DNA of 64,000 bases from Piliocolobus tephrosceles (GCF_002776525.5 NC_045453.1:35755757-35819756), one strand, 5' to 3'. Counted from the stretch's first letter, positions 45,537 through 57,290 are shown. Program-made: numbers and translations. The notes: generated by a model not told the origin, from the letters alone.

Positions 45537-45811
45537 AGAACCTTCTCTGGTTCTATGGTCATTTTTTCTTTCTTTTATGCCTTCATTTAAATTGCTTGGA
45601 TATTGAATAGTTTTAATTATTCCGTTTCCCCCTCTGCTGGCTTGCAAGAAGGACATTGTTGTACAGTTTTTTAGTTGCTACCAGACATCCCAACACACAG
45701 ACTTGGTGTCATAAGTTCTTCTATTAATCAACACTTTTGTTCTTTTTGTTACTAATGTGAGAGACTTAGAACTCTTCATACAGGGTGGGAGGGCAAATGA
45801 GATTGTAAAAG

Positions 45812-46144
45812 TCAGGCAGGCGTGGTGGCTCACGCCTGTAATCCCAGGACTTTGGGAGGCCGAATTTGGGTGAATCTTTTGAGGTCAGGAGTTCGAGACC
45901 AGCCTGGCCACCATGGTGAAACCCCGTCTCTACTAAAAACACAAAATTAGCTGGGCATGGTGGCGGGCACCTGTAACCAGCTACTTGGGAGGCTGAGGCA
46001 CCAGAATCACTTGAACCTGAGAACAGAGGTTGCAGTGAGCTGAGATCTCACCACTGCACTCCAGCCTGGGTAATAGAGATAAACTCCATCTCAAAAAAAA
46101 GAAAAAAAGAAAAAGAAAAAGAAAAAAGAAAAGAAAAAAAAGAA
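45812..46144 (+). mobile_element. Alu with long impure A tail
   Basis: Full-length sense Alu followed by an A/G-rich tail (AAAGAAAAAG repeats) of about 50 bp. Confidence 0.94.
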
Positions 46145-46173
46145 GGCAAATATTTGACAACAATGACATATAT

Positions 46174-46506
46174 TTTATTTATTTATGTAGTTATTTATGT
46201 AGTTATTTATTTATTATTTCTTTGAGATAGAGTCTCACTCTGTTGCCCAGACTGGAGTGCAGTGGTGCAATCTCGGCTCACTGCAACCTCTGCCTCCTAG
46301 GCTCAAGCAGTTCTCTTGTCTCAGTCTCCTGAGTAGCTGGGATTACAGGCACATGACACTACTGCCTAGCTAATTTTTGTATTTTTAGTAGAGACAGTGT
46401 TTTGCCATGTTGGCTAGGCTGGTCTTGAACTCCTGACCTCAAATGATCTGTCTGCCTTGGCCTCCCAAAATGCTGGGATTACAGGCATGAGCCTTGGCGC
46501 CTGGCC
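46174..46506 (-). mobile_element. Alu
   Basis: Inverted Alu with a TTTA-repeat tail. AATGACATATATTTTA and AATGACATATGTTTTA flank it as a target-site duplication with one mismatch. Confidence 0.94.
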
Positions 46507-46607
46507 AATGACATATGTTTTAAATCCACCAAGATGTTACTGTTGTTTTGTCCAGATAATATGAATTTGTTTGTACCCATATCTTTACCATTTTTCTTGT
46601 TCTTTGC

Positions 46608-46903
46608 TCCTTTTTTTGTTTGTTTGTTTTTTTGAGACAGAGTCTCGCTCTGTCGCCCAGGCTGGAGTGCAGTGGCACGATCTCGGCTCACTGCAACCTC
46701 CGCCCCTCCAGGTTTAAGCAATTCTCTGCCTAAGCTGGGATTACAGGTGCGTGCCACCATGCCCAGCTAAATTTTTTGTATTTTTAGTAGAGACAGGGTT
46801 TCACCATCTTGGCCAGGCTGGCCTTGAGCTCCTGACCTTGTGATCCACCTGTCTCAGCCTCCTAAAGTGCTGGGATTACAGGCAGGAGCCACCACACCTG
46901 GCC
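46608..46903 (-). mobile_element. Alu
   Basis: Inverted Alu with a small internal deletion in the left arm. GTTCTTTGCT flanks both sides. Confidence 0.94.
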
Positions 46904-47331
46904 ATTAGTTCTTTGCTTCTTAAATCTCAATGCTTTGATCTTGCACAATCTCCCTTCTGCCTTGAGAGCACCTTTCATATTTCCTTTGCTGAGAAAATGA
47001 TGGTGACAAATTCTCTCAGTTTTTCTTGGTCTGAAAATGTTTTTTATTTTTCCTTCATTCTTGAAGGATATTTTTGGCAGACATTAAATTCTACATTGAG
47101 TCTTACTTTCGTTTAGATTTTAAAGATATTCTGTTGTCTTCTGGCTTTGTTGTTTTCCACTGAGAAGCCAGAATATCTTCAAAATATTATCAATTGGACT
47201 GAGCTGGCTTTTTCTTAAATAAACTTTTTTATTATAGAAAATTTTTGTCTACATAGAATTAGATAGAATAGTAAAAGGAGCCCTCAAACCCAGCAGCCCA
47301 CAGCCCATTGGTCCTCTAGCCCCCTATTCAT
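46904..47331. mobile_element. Old L1-like sequence
   Basis: AT-rich sequence with phrases such as TTCTCTCAGTTTTTCTTGG and GATATTCTGTTGTCTTCTGG that are typical of ancient L1 3' regions. Confidence 0.5.
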
Positions 47332-47629
47332 TTGTTTTTTCTTTTTGAGACAGGGTCTCGCTCTGTCTCCCAGGCTGGAATGCAGTGGCACAATCATGGG
47401 TCACTGCAGCCCCGACCTCCTGGGCTCAGGTGATCCTCCCACCTCTACCTCCCTAGTATCTGGGACAACAGGTGTCACCACATCAGGCTAATTATTTTTT
47501 CATATTTTTTGTAGAGATGGGTTCGTTCTATGTTGCCCAGGCTGGTCTTGAACTCCTGGGCTCACGGGATCTGCCCACCTCAGCCTCCCAAAGTGCTGGG
47601 AATATAGGTGTGAACCACTGTGCCTGGCC
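47332..47629 (-). mobile_element. Alu, older subfamily
   Basis: Inverted Alu (GAGACAGGGTCTCGCTCTG to CTGTGCCTGGCC), with AluJ-like divergence. Confidence 0.92.
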
Positions 47630-47849
47630 TGTCATGCTCTTTCATCTGTAAATATTTCAGAATGGATCACAGAGTATAAGGACTTTTTTAAAAGCCTGCA
47701 GCCACCATACCATTAACATACCTAAAAATGAGCGATGAGTATGGATTTAACCATATTAAGGAATTACAATTCCTATTTCTATTGTCTCATGATGCAAATT
47801 ATTTCCAGTTTTTAAAAAAGATCAGGATCCAAATGAGGTACACATGTTG

Positions 47850-47965
47850 TGATTGATTGACATTGTGATTGATTGACATTGTGATTGACTGACATTGTGA
47901 TTGATTGACATTGTGATTGACTGACATTCTGATTGACTGACATTGTGATTGATTGACATTGTGAT
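47850..47965. repeat. 16-bp tandem repeat
   Basis: About seven copies of ATTGTGATTGATTGAC with minor variants, in AT-rich DNA. On minus it yields a repetitive SQCQSITMSINHNVNQ-type frame that is not a gene. Confidence 0.93.
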
Positions 47966-48269
47966 CAACTGCTGTGTCTTTACGTTTTCCTTTCACTCTG
48001 TGGGTTCCCTGTCCACCTCGTTTTTCTGGGGATTTGTCTAGAGCTCTGGGTGGTTCCCTCTCCACCTCATTGGTTTTGTTTTTGTTTTTTGGTTGGGGGT
48101 GGGATTTGTTGTTGAGAACCAGCTGGTTGTCCTGAACAGCTCTGCCTCTTCTAGTTTTCCAGACTGAATCTCTGTGGTACATGGTAATTGGAGTTCTCTG
48201 GTTGCTTTTCATGTTTTCTCTTTGGCTTTCAGCAGTTTTACTAAGATGTGCCAGGGTATGTGTGTATTT
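47966..48269. other. Unique or unassigned DNA
   Basis: No gene recognised. The flanking 47630-47849 is AT-rich and possibly L1-derived. Confidence 0.4.
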
Positions 48270-48582
48270 ACAAAATTAATAGATGATTTTTGAGCGGTTT
48301 TAGGTTTACAGAAGAGTTGAGCAGGAAGTTAGAGAGTTCTCACGCACCCTATCACCTCCGCGGCTTTCTCCATTACTAACATCTTGCATTAGTGTGGCAC
48401 TTTTGTTGTGATTGATGAGTCAGTATTGATACATTGCTACTAAGTACAGTCCGGAGTTTACACTGGGGTTCACTCTCTGTTGAACTCTAATGTGTATTTT
48501 TTTTGACAATTGTATAATGTCCTGTATCCGCCATTATAGTATCATACAAATAGTTGCACTGTCCTAAAAATCCTCTGCTCCT
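48270..48582. mobile_element. Old L1 3' fragment
   Basis: GAGCGGTTTTAGGTTTACAG through GTATCATACAAATAG and CCTAAAAATCCTCTG matches an ancient L1 3' UTR type. It is cut off where the retroviral relic begins. Confidence 0.6.
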
Positions 48583-48639
48583 GGCCTGGATGAGGGAAGC
48601 TGAAAGGGGGAAGCCCAAAGCTGGGCGTCAGAGTCACTG

Positions 48640-48910
48640 TGCCTTGGGTGAGTCAGTGTGTTCACTGTAAGAAAACTGGCCATTGAAAGAGGGATTGCCC
48701 AGAATTCTGAAGGGAGACATTGGCACCCGATCCAATGATGCCCAGAATAGCCAGACAAGCCCAAGAGTGACGGGTCTGAGACCTGCCACGGTTCCCAGAA
48801 TTGGACAACTCGCCATATCTTTGGAGGAGCCTCAGGTAACCCTGGACATGGCCAGTAAGAATATTAACTTCCTTCTAGAATGCTTACTCTGTTTTGACCC
48901 ATTATAATGG
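48640..48910 (+). pseudogene. gag nucleocapsid end and protease remnant
   Basis: A CCHC zinc knuckle is readable at 48657-48698, but an in-frame TGA at 48684 replaces the Trp-like position after the His. Farther on, a protease-like stretch around 48830-48890 lacks the D-T/S-G active-site triplet. Confidence 0.7.
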
Positions 48911-49029
48911 GCCTCTGTCACCCCAAAACTGTATGGTGAGGAAGACAGATGGGCAAGCCCATGGATGCCATTTTCCCTGTCCCCTAAGTTGCTCTTCAGA
49001 GACTGGTTTTCCCGCATACCTTTCGTATC

Positions 49030-49810
49030 ATGCCTGGATGCCTCAGGGCTGTTGCAGCAACTGCTCTTTTAGGAGATGAAGCCAATAAACTGGCTTTAGG
49101 ACAACGTCTGGGGGTTTTAACCCCACACCAAGTACGAGGAGTCCTAGAAGCTAAAGGACACCAGTGGATGGCAGGGGGACGCATATTGACATATCAGACT
49201 GTTGCTAGACGCTTTGGATATAACACTTCAAGTATACCAGATGTTGAACCCAGCTACCGATTTGCCTGGACCCACAGGGCACCCTAGATCATTCCCGCGT
49301 ACAAGATATGAAGCAAGCTTACTCCAGCTGTCTGGATTTAAAGGATGAGCCTCTAGATAATCCCGAGGTAGAATGGTTTACAGGTGGAGGTAGCTTTGTG
49401 CACCAGGAAAACAGGAAGGCTATGTGTGCTGTCAGTCAACACGAGGTGATTGACTCTCAGGCCTTGCCAGCTTCTACCTCAGCTCAAAAGGCAGAATTAT
49501 TAGCTCTTATCAGAGCCCTGCCATTGGGAAAGGACTTAAGAGTCAACATTTACACTGATTCGAAGTATATGCCTTTCTGGTGCTTCGTGCTCGTTCTGCT
49601 ATGTGGAAGGGACAAGGAATCCTAAGGGTTCCCCTATAAAACATCATTTAGAAATTCTGAACCTATTAGATGCCATTTTGCTGCCCAAGGACGTAGCTGT
49701 AATGCAGTGCAGAGGACATCAAATAGGAGACTCTAGTGTGGCTGAGGGAAGCTCCTTTGCAGATGCAGCCACTAAGGCCACAGCATCACTAAGGCCACAG
49801 TGTGGTTAAG
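49030..49810 (+). pseudogene. pol connection domain and RNase H, inactivated
   Basis: 49030-49290 matches the connection region after the polymerase core. 49308-49625 matches RNase H: the first catalytic Asp is replaced by Gly (codon at 49383-49385), while the Glu of the AELLAL helix and the Asp of YTDSKY remain. A frameshift near 49580-49610 breaks the C-terminal part, and a 17-bp tandem array follows. Confidence 0.82.
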
Positions 49811-49921
49811 GCCACAGTGTCGTTAAGGTCACAGCACTATTAAGGCCACAGCGTCACTAAGGCCACAGCGTTGTTAAGGCCACAGTTGCTGAGGCCACAG
49901 CATCGTTAAGGCCACAGTGTT
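49773..49921. repeat. 17-bp minisatellite inside pol
   Basis: About nine units of TAAGGCCACAGYGTCRT, period 17 (one unit is 15), beginning within the end of the RNase H coding sequence. Because 17 is not a multiple of 3, each copy shifts the frame. Confidence 0.92.
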
Positions 49922-50079
49922 AAAGGAGCCACTTGGACCTGTTGGCGTGTCAGTGCCCTCAGCCACGGCAGTGACAGAACCTAGGTATACTAAAGAGGAA
50001 CAAGAATGGGCTGAAGGCCAGGGTTTAATTCAGGATCCTTCTGGCTGGCTTATCAATGACAACAAACCGTTAATACCAG

Positions 50080-51310
50080 GTGCTAATCCGTGAAAAATTG
50101 TTAAGCATTTGCATGACTCTACTCATTTGGGAAGAGATTCCCTGTTTCAATTAATGTCCTGGCTTTTTATAGGAAAAGGCTTACTTAAAACAGTAAAGCA
50201 TGTAACTCGGGCCTGTAAATTATGTACCTGGATTTATAGGAAAATGCTTACATAAGATAGTAAGACAGGTAACTTGGGCCTGTGAATTATGTACCTGGAT
50301 TTACAGGAAAAGGCTTACTTAAAACAGTAAGACAGGTAACTCGGGCCTGTGAATTATGTACCTGGAAAAGCCCAAATGACCAATCTTTACCTCCTCCTCT
50401 AGTAAGGCCTGTTCGGCACAGGGGAACATACCCTGGTGAAGACTGGCAAATAGACGATACTCAGATGCCCCCATGTAAAGTGTTTAAATATGTATTAGTA
50501 TTTGCTGACACTTTTACCAGTTGGATCGAGGCTTTTCCTGCCCGGTTTGAAAAGGCAACTGAGGTTTCTAAACTCCTCCTAAAGGAAATAATTCCTAGAT
50601 CTGGGCTGCCTAAGAGCTTACAGAGCGATGATGGCCCACCTTTCGCAGCGACAGTTACCCAAAACGTATCTTCAGCCCTAGGAATTCAGTACCGCCTTGA
50701 CGCGTGTGGAGGCCACAGTCTTCGGGGAAAGTCGAAAGAGCTAATCAAACTCTAAAAAGGACTCTTGCTAAACTATGCCAAGAGATAGCAGAAACCTGAC
50801 CGTCTTTATTACCTGTAGCCTTATTACAGGTTCGAATGGCCCCTGAGGGAAATCCGCAGCTCAGCCCTTTCGAAATGATGTATGGAAGGCCGTTCTTAAC
50901 TACAGACCACCTAATAGACACATATACTTTCAAGCTACAGAATTATGTGATCAACTTAGGACAAGTGCAAAACACACTCCTTGAATATGGAAATCAAAGA
51001 CTCCCTTCCCCGACTGAGGAGGAGAATCTGGTTCTAACCCAGCCGGGAGACTGGGTCCTGTTAAAAACTTGGAAGGATGGATCCTCAGCAGATAACAGAG
51101 TGGAAGGGACTCTATCAAGTTCTCCTTAGTACCCCAACTGCAGTTAAACTTCTGGGAATAAACAGCTGGGTGCACTTATCTCAAATTCAACCTGTCTCTC
51201 ATGAAGTCCACAGGCCAACGGAACCCAAGAGACTGATGTTTATTCCCATGAGCCAGTCAGTGACCTCTGGTTCCTGTTCCGCAGAAATGAGAAGGAAGGG
51301 TAGCTAAATA
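50080..51310 (+). pseudogene. Integrase remnant
   Basis: An N-terminal His/His/Cys/Cys zinc-binding region (about 50100-50370) is present but contains a 67-bp triplication. The catalytic core (about 50430-50750) keeps both Asp motifs; the third (Glu) motif lies after a frameshift near 50710-50730. A GPY/F-type C-terminal region is readable around 51090-51190. Stops and shifts prevent a complete product. Confidence 0.85.
50161..50360. repeat. 67-bp tandem triplication in integrase
   Basis: Three consecutive 67-bp copies contain AGGAAAAGGCTTAC-like sequence and end AATTATGTACCTGG (TATGTACC at 50221, 50288 and 50355). The copies differ at several positions, so the duplication is not recent. Confidence 0.9.
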
Positions 51311-51640
51311 ACCTGGATTGGCATTCTACTTTTAGGCACAAGTTGGAATCATGCAGAGAGTGACTTATTTACTGAGTGGGCACAGACTTTAGCTTCCCTA
51401 CGTAATCACATGAACGGTTGGGTATGTGGAGAATTGCCACTTTCCTCCACCTCTGGGTTGCCCTGGCGTAGTCAACCAGCCAACCTAAGTCTGTGGGGAT
51501 TTTATTATGTTCCAGACCATTACCCAGGCTATGAAAGCTTTAGACGCTCACATCTCTGCCATTGATGAGCTGTCAGTCAATCCTTCGTTGGCTTGTTCCC
51601 AACAGCTGCCCAGTTCTTAGAAAGCCTTTCTGTTTAGTTT
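51311..51640 (+). pseudogene. Possible env start remnant
   Basis: After the integrase end, short stretches in shifting frames around 51320-51480 resemble the start of a class I envelope. No complete envelope domain is present. Confidence 0.4.
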
Positions 51641-51749
51641 ACTTGGAATGATTTTACTTATTTTGCTTTGCTATTGTAGAATATATTGCGGTTGTACTCT
51701 TTGTGTAGGGATGCATGACAAGTTCACTCAACATTTTCTTAAATTGGAC

Positions 51750-52049
51750 ACTTTTTTTTTTTTTTTTTGAGACGGAGTCTTGCTCTGTAGCCCAGGCTGG
51801 AGTGCAGTGGCATGATCTCGGCTCACTGCAAGCTCCACCTTCTGGGTTCAAGTGATTCTCCTGCCTCAGCCTCATGAGTAGCTGGGATTACAGGTGCACA
51901 ACACCACGCCTAGCTAATTTTGTATTTTTAGTAGAGATGGGGTTTCTTCATGTTGGTCAGGCTGGTCTCGAACTCCTGACCTCAGGTGATCCACCCGCCT
52001 CAGCCTCCCAAAGTGCTGGGATTACAGGTGTGAGCCACCATTCCCGGCC
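51750..52049 (-). mobile_element. Alu
   Basis: Full-length inverted Alu with an 18-nt T tail, ending CCATTCCCGGCC. Confidence 0.95.
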
Positions 52050-53984
52050 TGTTTTTCCTTCTTAAATGAGATGAGAGGGATAGAGAATGGGGTTGTGTGT
52101 TTCCCTTCCCAACATAGAAGACTGGAGGGACCTGGAGTTGATACTTCCCTTCCTTCAGGTTGGTTAGACTCTGATTAAACTCCGGTAGGTTAAGCTGTGG
52201 TAAAAATAGTTTCTATTGAGGGCAGAGGAAGAACAGAATGCTCTGGCATATTTCCAAAGTGCTGCTTCTCCTCTTCCCTTGTCCAAAGCACAAGTGCATT
52301 TTTCTCCGGTGTTTACTTTGGGGATCTGGTGGACTTTGTGCAGGTAAAACTCATAGAAATGTGGCCCCTACCCTAAGACTGGGCCCTGGAGTTTTTAACT
52401 GTCAAGCTTGGCCACACAGCCTCCAGCAATCTGCCAGGGACAGTTTAGGTTTTCCCAACCTGGCAGGCAGTGGTTCTCAGGGAGGTGTCTGCTCTGTGGA
52501 GTTGGGATGCTCTGCATCTGTCTGTCATCTCTACAACTTTTTTGGGCAGTGGTTTGCCCTGTGACCTCGTCATCTGTTGAATATAAGAAACATCACTGAC
52601 TTTCGGTTTGCTCATGTTTTATTATTATGAAAAAATTGATTGTTTCCAAGCTTCTCATGCACTAGACTAGAAATTGATTAATTTCATTTATCCTTTTTGG
52701 ATTTGTGGGGTTCTTGAATTTGTGACTTGATGATTTTGATTACTTTTAGAAATTTCCTGGCTATTAACTCTGAAATATTGCTTCAATATCATGTTCTCTC
52801 ATCTCCCCTCTGGGATCCAGTTATGAATATATTGGTCCTTCTTCCTCAATCCTTTGTGTATCTTAACCTGTCATCTGTATTTTCCATTTGTATTATCCAT
52901 ACTTCATTTCAAATATTTTCTACTGACCTATTTTCCACGTCACTAATTCTCTCTTCAGCTGAATTTGCTATTAAAGCCACTAAGTTTATAATTTAGGTGC
53001 TAGAATTTTCATTTGTTTTTTGTACTCGTTGAAATTCTAAATCCTGCTTATATTTCTGCAAATGCTGTAAGCACGGTTATGTTCCAGTCCTTGTCTTGTG
53101 ACTCCAGTGTCTCGACTGGTAGATCTGCTGCCTATGGTCTCTGCTGCTTTCATTCTTACTGATTTGTTTTTTCAATTGTCTAGAATTTTTATTGTGGACT
53201 GAACATTGTATTTGTGAAATTATTTTGTAGAAATCATTTGAGGTCTGTTTCATTTTCCTCCAGAGAGGGTTTATGTTTGCATCTGCGAGACATGGGGGCA
53301 CTAGGGGTCCTGGATCATCTTACCATGGTTTCAGGAATTGAAATCATTTCAAGATGATGACAGTTTAGGTTTTCCTATCCTGGCAGTGGTGCAAGAGGCC
53401 CTGCAGTTGCTGCAGGAGCTGGTCTCCTTCTGTCCACTCTCATGTCTAGGTTATTTGTTGTCCCAACTCAAAATGGTGGGGGTGGAAAGGATGTTCACCA
53501 ACTTCCCACTCTCAGGTGGGCTGAGTCTCTCCCTCTCTGGCTCCAGCAGGCTCTCAGAGCTCCTCACTGGGCTCTGAGCTATCTGAAGCAGCAAATGCTT
53601 TGGGGGAAAAATGAGTGTCTGGAAGGCTCTTTTCTCTCTGGGTCTTTGTCTTTCCCAGGATTTTGTTAGGATTCCAAGTAAATATTTTTAACATTTTGCT
53701 CAGCTTTTGTAGTCACCCTCAGAAAAAGGATGGATCCAAATTAACTAGTCCCTCATGACCAGAAACTGGAAGTCTGATGGTTGTTTTCAGTCTTGAACAA
53801 CATTGGTTCTGCGGTGACCAGTTTAGAGTTCATGCAATAGATCTTCCTCCCCCTTGTAAAATCATCACTATTTCAGCTAATACTTAGAGTGAACTCCTGG
53901 TGACTCATCCTCAGCCCCCTTTGCCGATTCTTCTTTTTCCCCGACATTTTCATTCTGGGGGGCTTGGGATTCGGTCCTTTGACC
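52050..53984. mobile_element. Old L1 3'-region remnants
   Basis: AT-rich sequence with L1M-like phrases. Two segments share CAGTTTAGGTTTTCC and CCTGGCAG (52439 and 53358), suggesting two fragments of the same ancient L1 family. No functional frame is seen. Confidence 0.5.
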
Positions 53985-54289
53985 TTTTTTCTTTTCTTTC
54001 TTTTTTTTGAGACGGAGTCTCGCTCTGTCGCCCAGGCTGGAGTGCAGTGGCCGGATCTCAGCTCACTGCAAGCTCCGCCTCCCGGGTTCACGCCATTCTC
54101 CTGCCTCAGCCTCCCAAGTAGCTGGGACTACAGGTGTCTGCAACCACGCCAGGCTAATTTTTTGTATTTTTAGCAGAGACGGAGTTTCACCATGATAGCC
54201 AGGATGGTTCCGATCTCCTGACCTCGTGATCCACCCGCCTCGGCCTCCCAGAGTGCTGGGATTACAGGCATGAGCCACCACGCCCAGCC
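53985..54289 (-). mobile_element. Old World monkey-type AluY
   Basis: Full-length inverted Alu with a CTTTT tail, carrying GGCCGGATCTCAGCTCAC. Confidence 0.95.
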
Positions 54290-57049
54290 TTTGGCCTTTG
54301 TTCCAGCTGTGTCTGCCCTCTGAGGGATCTCAACCAATACCCTTGCCATGGCCTACCCAGACCCCAGTCCTGAACTCCAGACTCACGGATCCAGCAGGGC
54401 ACAAGATGTCAGATGTGTGAGGGCCGCCTCCAATGCAGCGTGTTCCAGATGGAGCTGCGGTCTCCCCCAGACCCGCCCACCCACACCCCCAGATTCTGTT
54501 GATGGCAAATTGTGCTTCCTCGCAGTTCACATCCTGTCGGTTCTCCCTCCCACGTTCATCTGGAATACGGCCACTCCCCACCTCTCCCCGCCAGCCCTCA
54601 GTTAGCACAGCAGCCTCCTAATGGCTTCCACCCTCTTGTCATCCGCAGACCCTCCCTTTCACACAGCAGCTGCGTGGTCCTCCTCAGGCCAGGTCAGGTC
54701 ACGCCTCTCCCACTCAGAGTCCTGCCTCGGCCCCTCCCCTGTCATCAACAAAGACTAGACTGCGAGTGGCCCCATCTGCCTCCTGCCTCCCGAGCTCACA
54801 GCCTCTGAGGTCCTGGGTGGAAATCCCAGCACACAGTCTGTGGACGCTGCACTGCAGGCGAGTGGGGTCTGTCTTTTCAAAACTGATGCCCATGCCCAGA
54901 GAGGCTGTCTTCCGTGAGAGACGTGGCCTGGCAGCTGCTGCTCTGGGCCCTGGGTGCGGGTACACACCCAGCCCTCATTGAAGACAGGACGCATCCCGCT
55001 GGGGGAGCCAGATGAGGCGTCCAGACCCACGTCACCTCCCTGTGCTCAGCCATGCTCAGTGAATAGCCTGGTGGGTTTCTGTGTGTGGAGTGCTGGGTGG
55101 GCTTCTAGGGTCTTGACTACGGGGCTGGATGTAGAGTATTCTAGAGAGTCTGGGGATGAGATGAGGCAGCTGCAGGTGGCCCCTCTTCGCCGCCTGAGGA
55201 GGCGGGACCACGCCAGGCTTTTCTGGGCAGGGTGCCCCTGGCTGTGTGGCAACAGACATGCACAGAAATGCCACATGGGCTCCTGAGGCACCCTCATGTC
55301 TCCACCGGTGGGCGGTGTGGGAGAGGGGACCTGAGATTTTGCCTGGCTCCTTGCTCTTTGGGGGACGGGTGTGCCTCTGGGGTCCCAGCTGTGAACCGGG
55401 TTGTTTCACCTGGGGTGGGGTCGGGCCTGGCTCTGTCCTCAGGTCCTGGGTTTTCCTGGGCTCCCACTCACTGTCCTCAGGGCAGCTGGGCCTCCCCACA
55501 TCCCTGGCGTGCTGGGGCAGCCCTGCTTTCCTTTCTGCTGCTCAAGCGAGAGCCTCGCCGCCACCCTGAGTGCCTCCGCTCACTCCCATCCGGTGCATTT
55601 GAAATCCCCGTGCTCCACCTTCCCCAGGCCCAGAGTCAGCCCCATCACAAGTCCCATCTGCACAGGGCTCCCTGCTCTCCCTGCCTCCACCTTCCCCCGC
55701 CCTGCCCAGGCCTGCAGCTCCTCTCACTGGTGCTGGGCTGCTCCACCCCTGCGTCTGGGTTGCTGGGAACCCCATGGCCATGACAGGTGCAGCAGAGGGG
55801 TCACATCCTTTCTGGGTGTGGCGACCTCGGCTTCTGCTCGCTCACTGCCTGGAACCTCCTGTCCAGCTTCTCCTGCAGCATGGAGAGAGGCCACGTGGAG
55901 GGTGTGCCCAGCCCACGGCCCACCCCGGGTCCCCTGTGTATTAGTGACCCTGCTCGGACCTTGCCACCCAGCCCAGCCCCATGGGATGCAGCCACAAGGT
56001 CAACCCAGCCACACCTCATGGAGCAGACACAGCCTCCCCAACCCTCTCCAATTCTGCACCCAGAGTTGTGGCTGTAAAATGGGGATTGTTTTAAGCCACC
56101 AATCTCTGGGGTGGTTTGCTCCAGGCAGCAGGTGACTGAGACACTGCCCCGTGGGTCTCCCCATTTCTGCACTCACTCCCCCGTACAGGGGCTCCTGGAT
56201 CATGTCCGATAAACCCAACGTTAGTTGAAAGCTTCGAGATGAAATGCACTCAGTGCACTCGGCCTCCTGAACATCATTACTTGGCCTCCCTGCCTTCACC
56301 ATGTGCAGACACTGACGCCAGCACACTCGACAAAGTCCCCAATTCCCTTGCTCTGTTTCTAAGTCCTGGCCACGCCCACCCTGTAGCTGTGCCTCCTTGT
56401 CCACCTGTGTTCCTTCCAGGTGCTCTGAGTGGACCGGAGGGGCACAGGGCGGCCTGGCACCTGCTGAGCCTTTGCTGGGGCCATGGTGCCCTGGGCCCCT
56501 GCTGGGCACCTTATGGGGAAATGAGTGGGGGCTCAGTCTGGGCAGGAGGAGGGGAGGCCTGGGGAAATGGTCTGACTAGCTCTGCCCAGCCCCTCGGTCC
56601 TGTCTGGGGACAGGCTGGGGTCCAGGGCCTCCCCGGAGAATGGGACCAGTGTCTCCAGAGCGCCACGGGCTGGTCAGGGCAGCTGACCTGGGCAGTTCTT
56701 CTTCTGGCCGCCGGGAGGCAGCAAGGCCCCAGGTTTGCATCTCAGTGGCCAAGTCTGGGGGAGGCTTTTGGGGGAGCACGGGCGCAGCGGCCAAGTATGT
56801 CTTTGGCCACTCTGGGGCCACACCATGGGTCCTGGGGTCCCTGAAGCAGCTGGAAGGCAGCCAGGAGGGTGCCAGAGCTGGGCCGTGCAGGGTGGGCTGG
56901 AAGAAGGAGGTGGTGCTTGGCGGTGATAGAGTGGGCCTTTCCTGTCCCCCAGGCCGGCAGCCCTGCCTCAGGAGAGCCTTCAGGGGGCTGCAGAGGGGCC
57001 TCCCACTGTGAGAGAGGACGGGGAGGGACCAGAGTGGGGTTCATGTGCT
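54290..57049. other. Unique GC-rich DNA with an old LTR-like remnant
   Basis: No gene is supported. Frames of 244 codons (55401-56135, plus) and 201 codons (56239-56844, plus) lack recognisable domains. Near 55780-56140, GTTTTAAGCCACCAATC and upstream sequence resemble an old MaLR/MLT-type repeat. Confidence 0.45.
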
Positions 57050-57290
57050 GCCTGCTGGTGCAGGGCTGGGCTCCGCGCTGGCGGGGCCGGTGCAGGGCTG
57101 GGCTCCACAGTGACAGGGCTGGATGGGGGGCCTGGGCTCCATGTTGGCAGGGCTGGTGCAGGGCTTGGCTCCATGTTGGCAGGGCTGGTGCAGAGCTGGG
57201 CTACATGTTGGCAGGGCTGGTGCAGGGCTGGGCTCCCAGTGGCAGGGCTGGGTGGGGTCCTGGACGCCACGGTGGCAGGGCTGGGAGGGG
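57050..57290. repeat. ~32-bp minisatellite
   Basis: Tandem units resembling GGCAGGGCTGGTGCAGGGCT plus GGGCTCCATGTT, about seven partly degenerate copies. Confidence 0.9.

Larger units (their letters stand above)
48585..51640 (+). mobile_element. Class I endogenous retrovirus relic, no LTRs seen
   Basis: A plus-strand order of nucleocapsid knuckle, protease remnant, pol connection, RNase H, integrase and a short env-like start identifies a gamma-type endogenous retrovirus. The reverse-transcriptase core (over 1 kb) is missing between about 48910 and 49050. Stops, frameshifts and two tandem expansions disrupt it. Neither LTR is recognised; the left side abuts an L1 fragment and the right side is followed by an Alu. 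Confidence 0.88.

Noticed and set aside
48585..51640. Possibility of a co-opted retroviral gene
   Set aside because: Every domain carries stops, frameshifts or lost catalytic residues, and no long envelope frame is present, so domestication is not supported.
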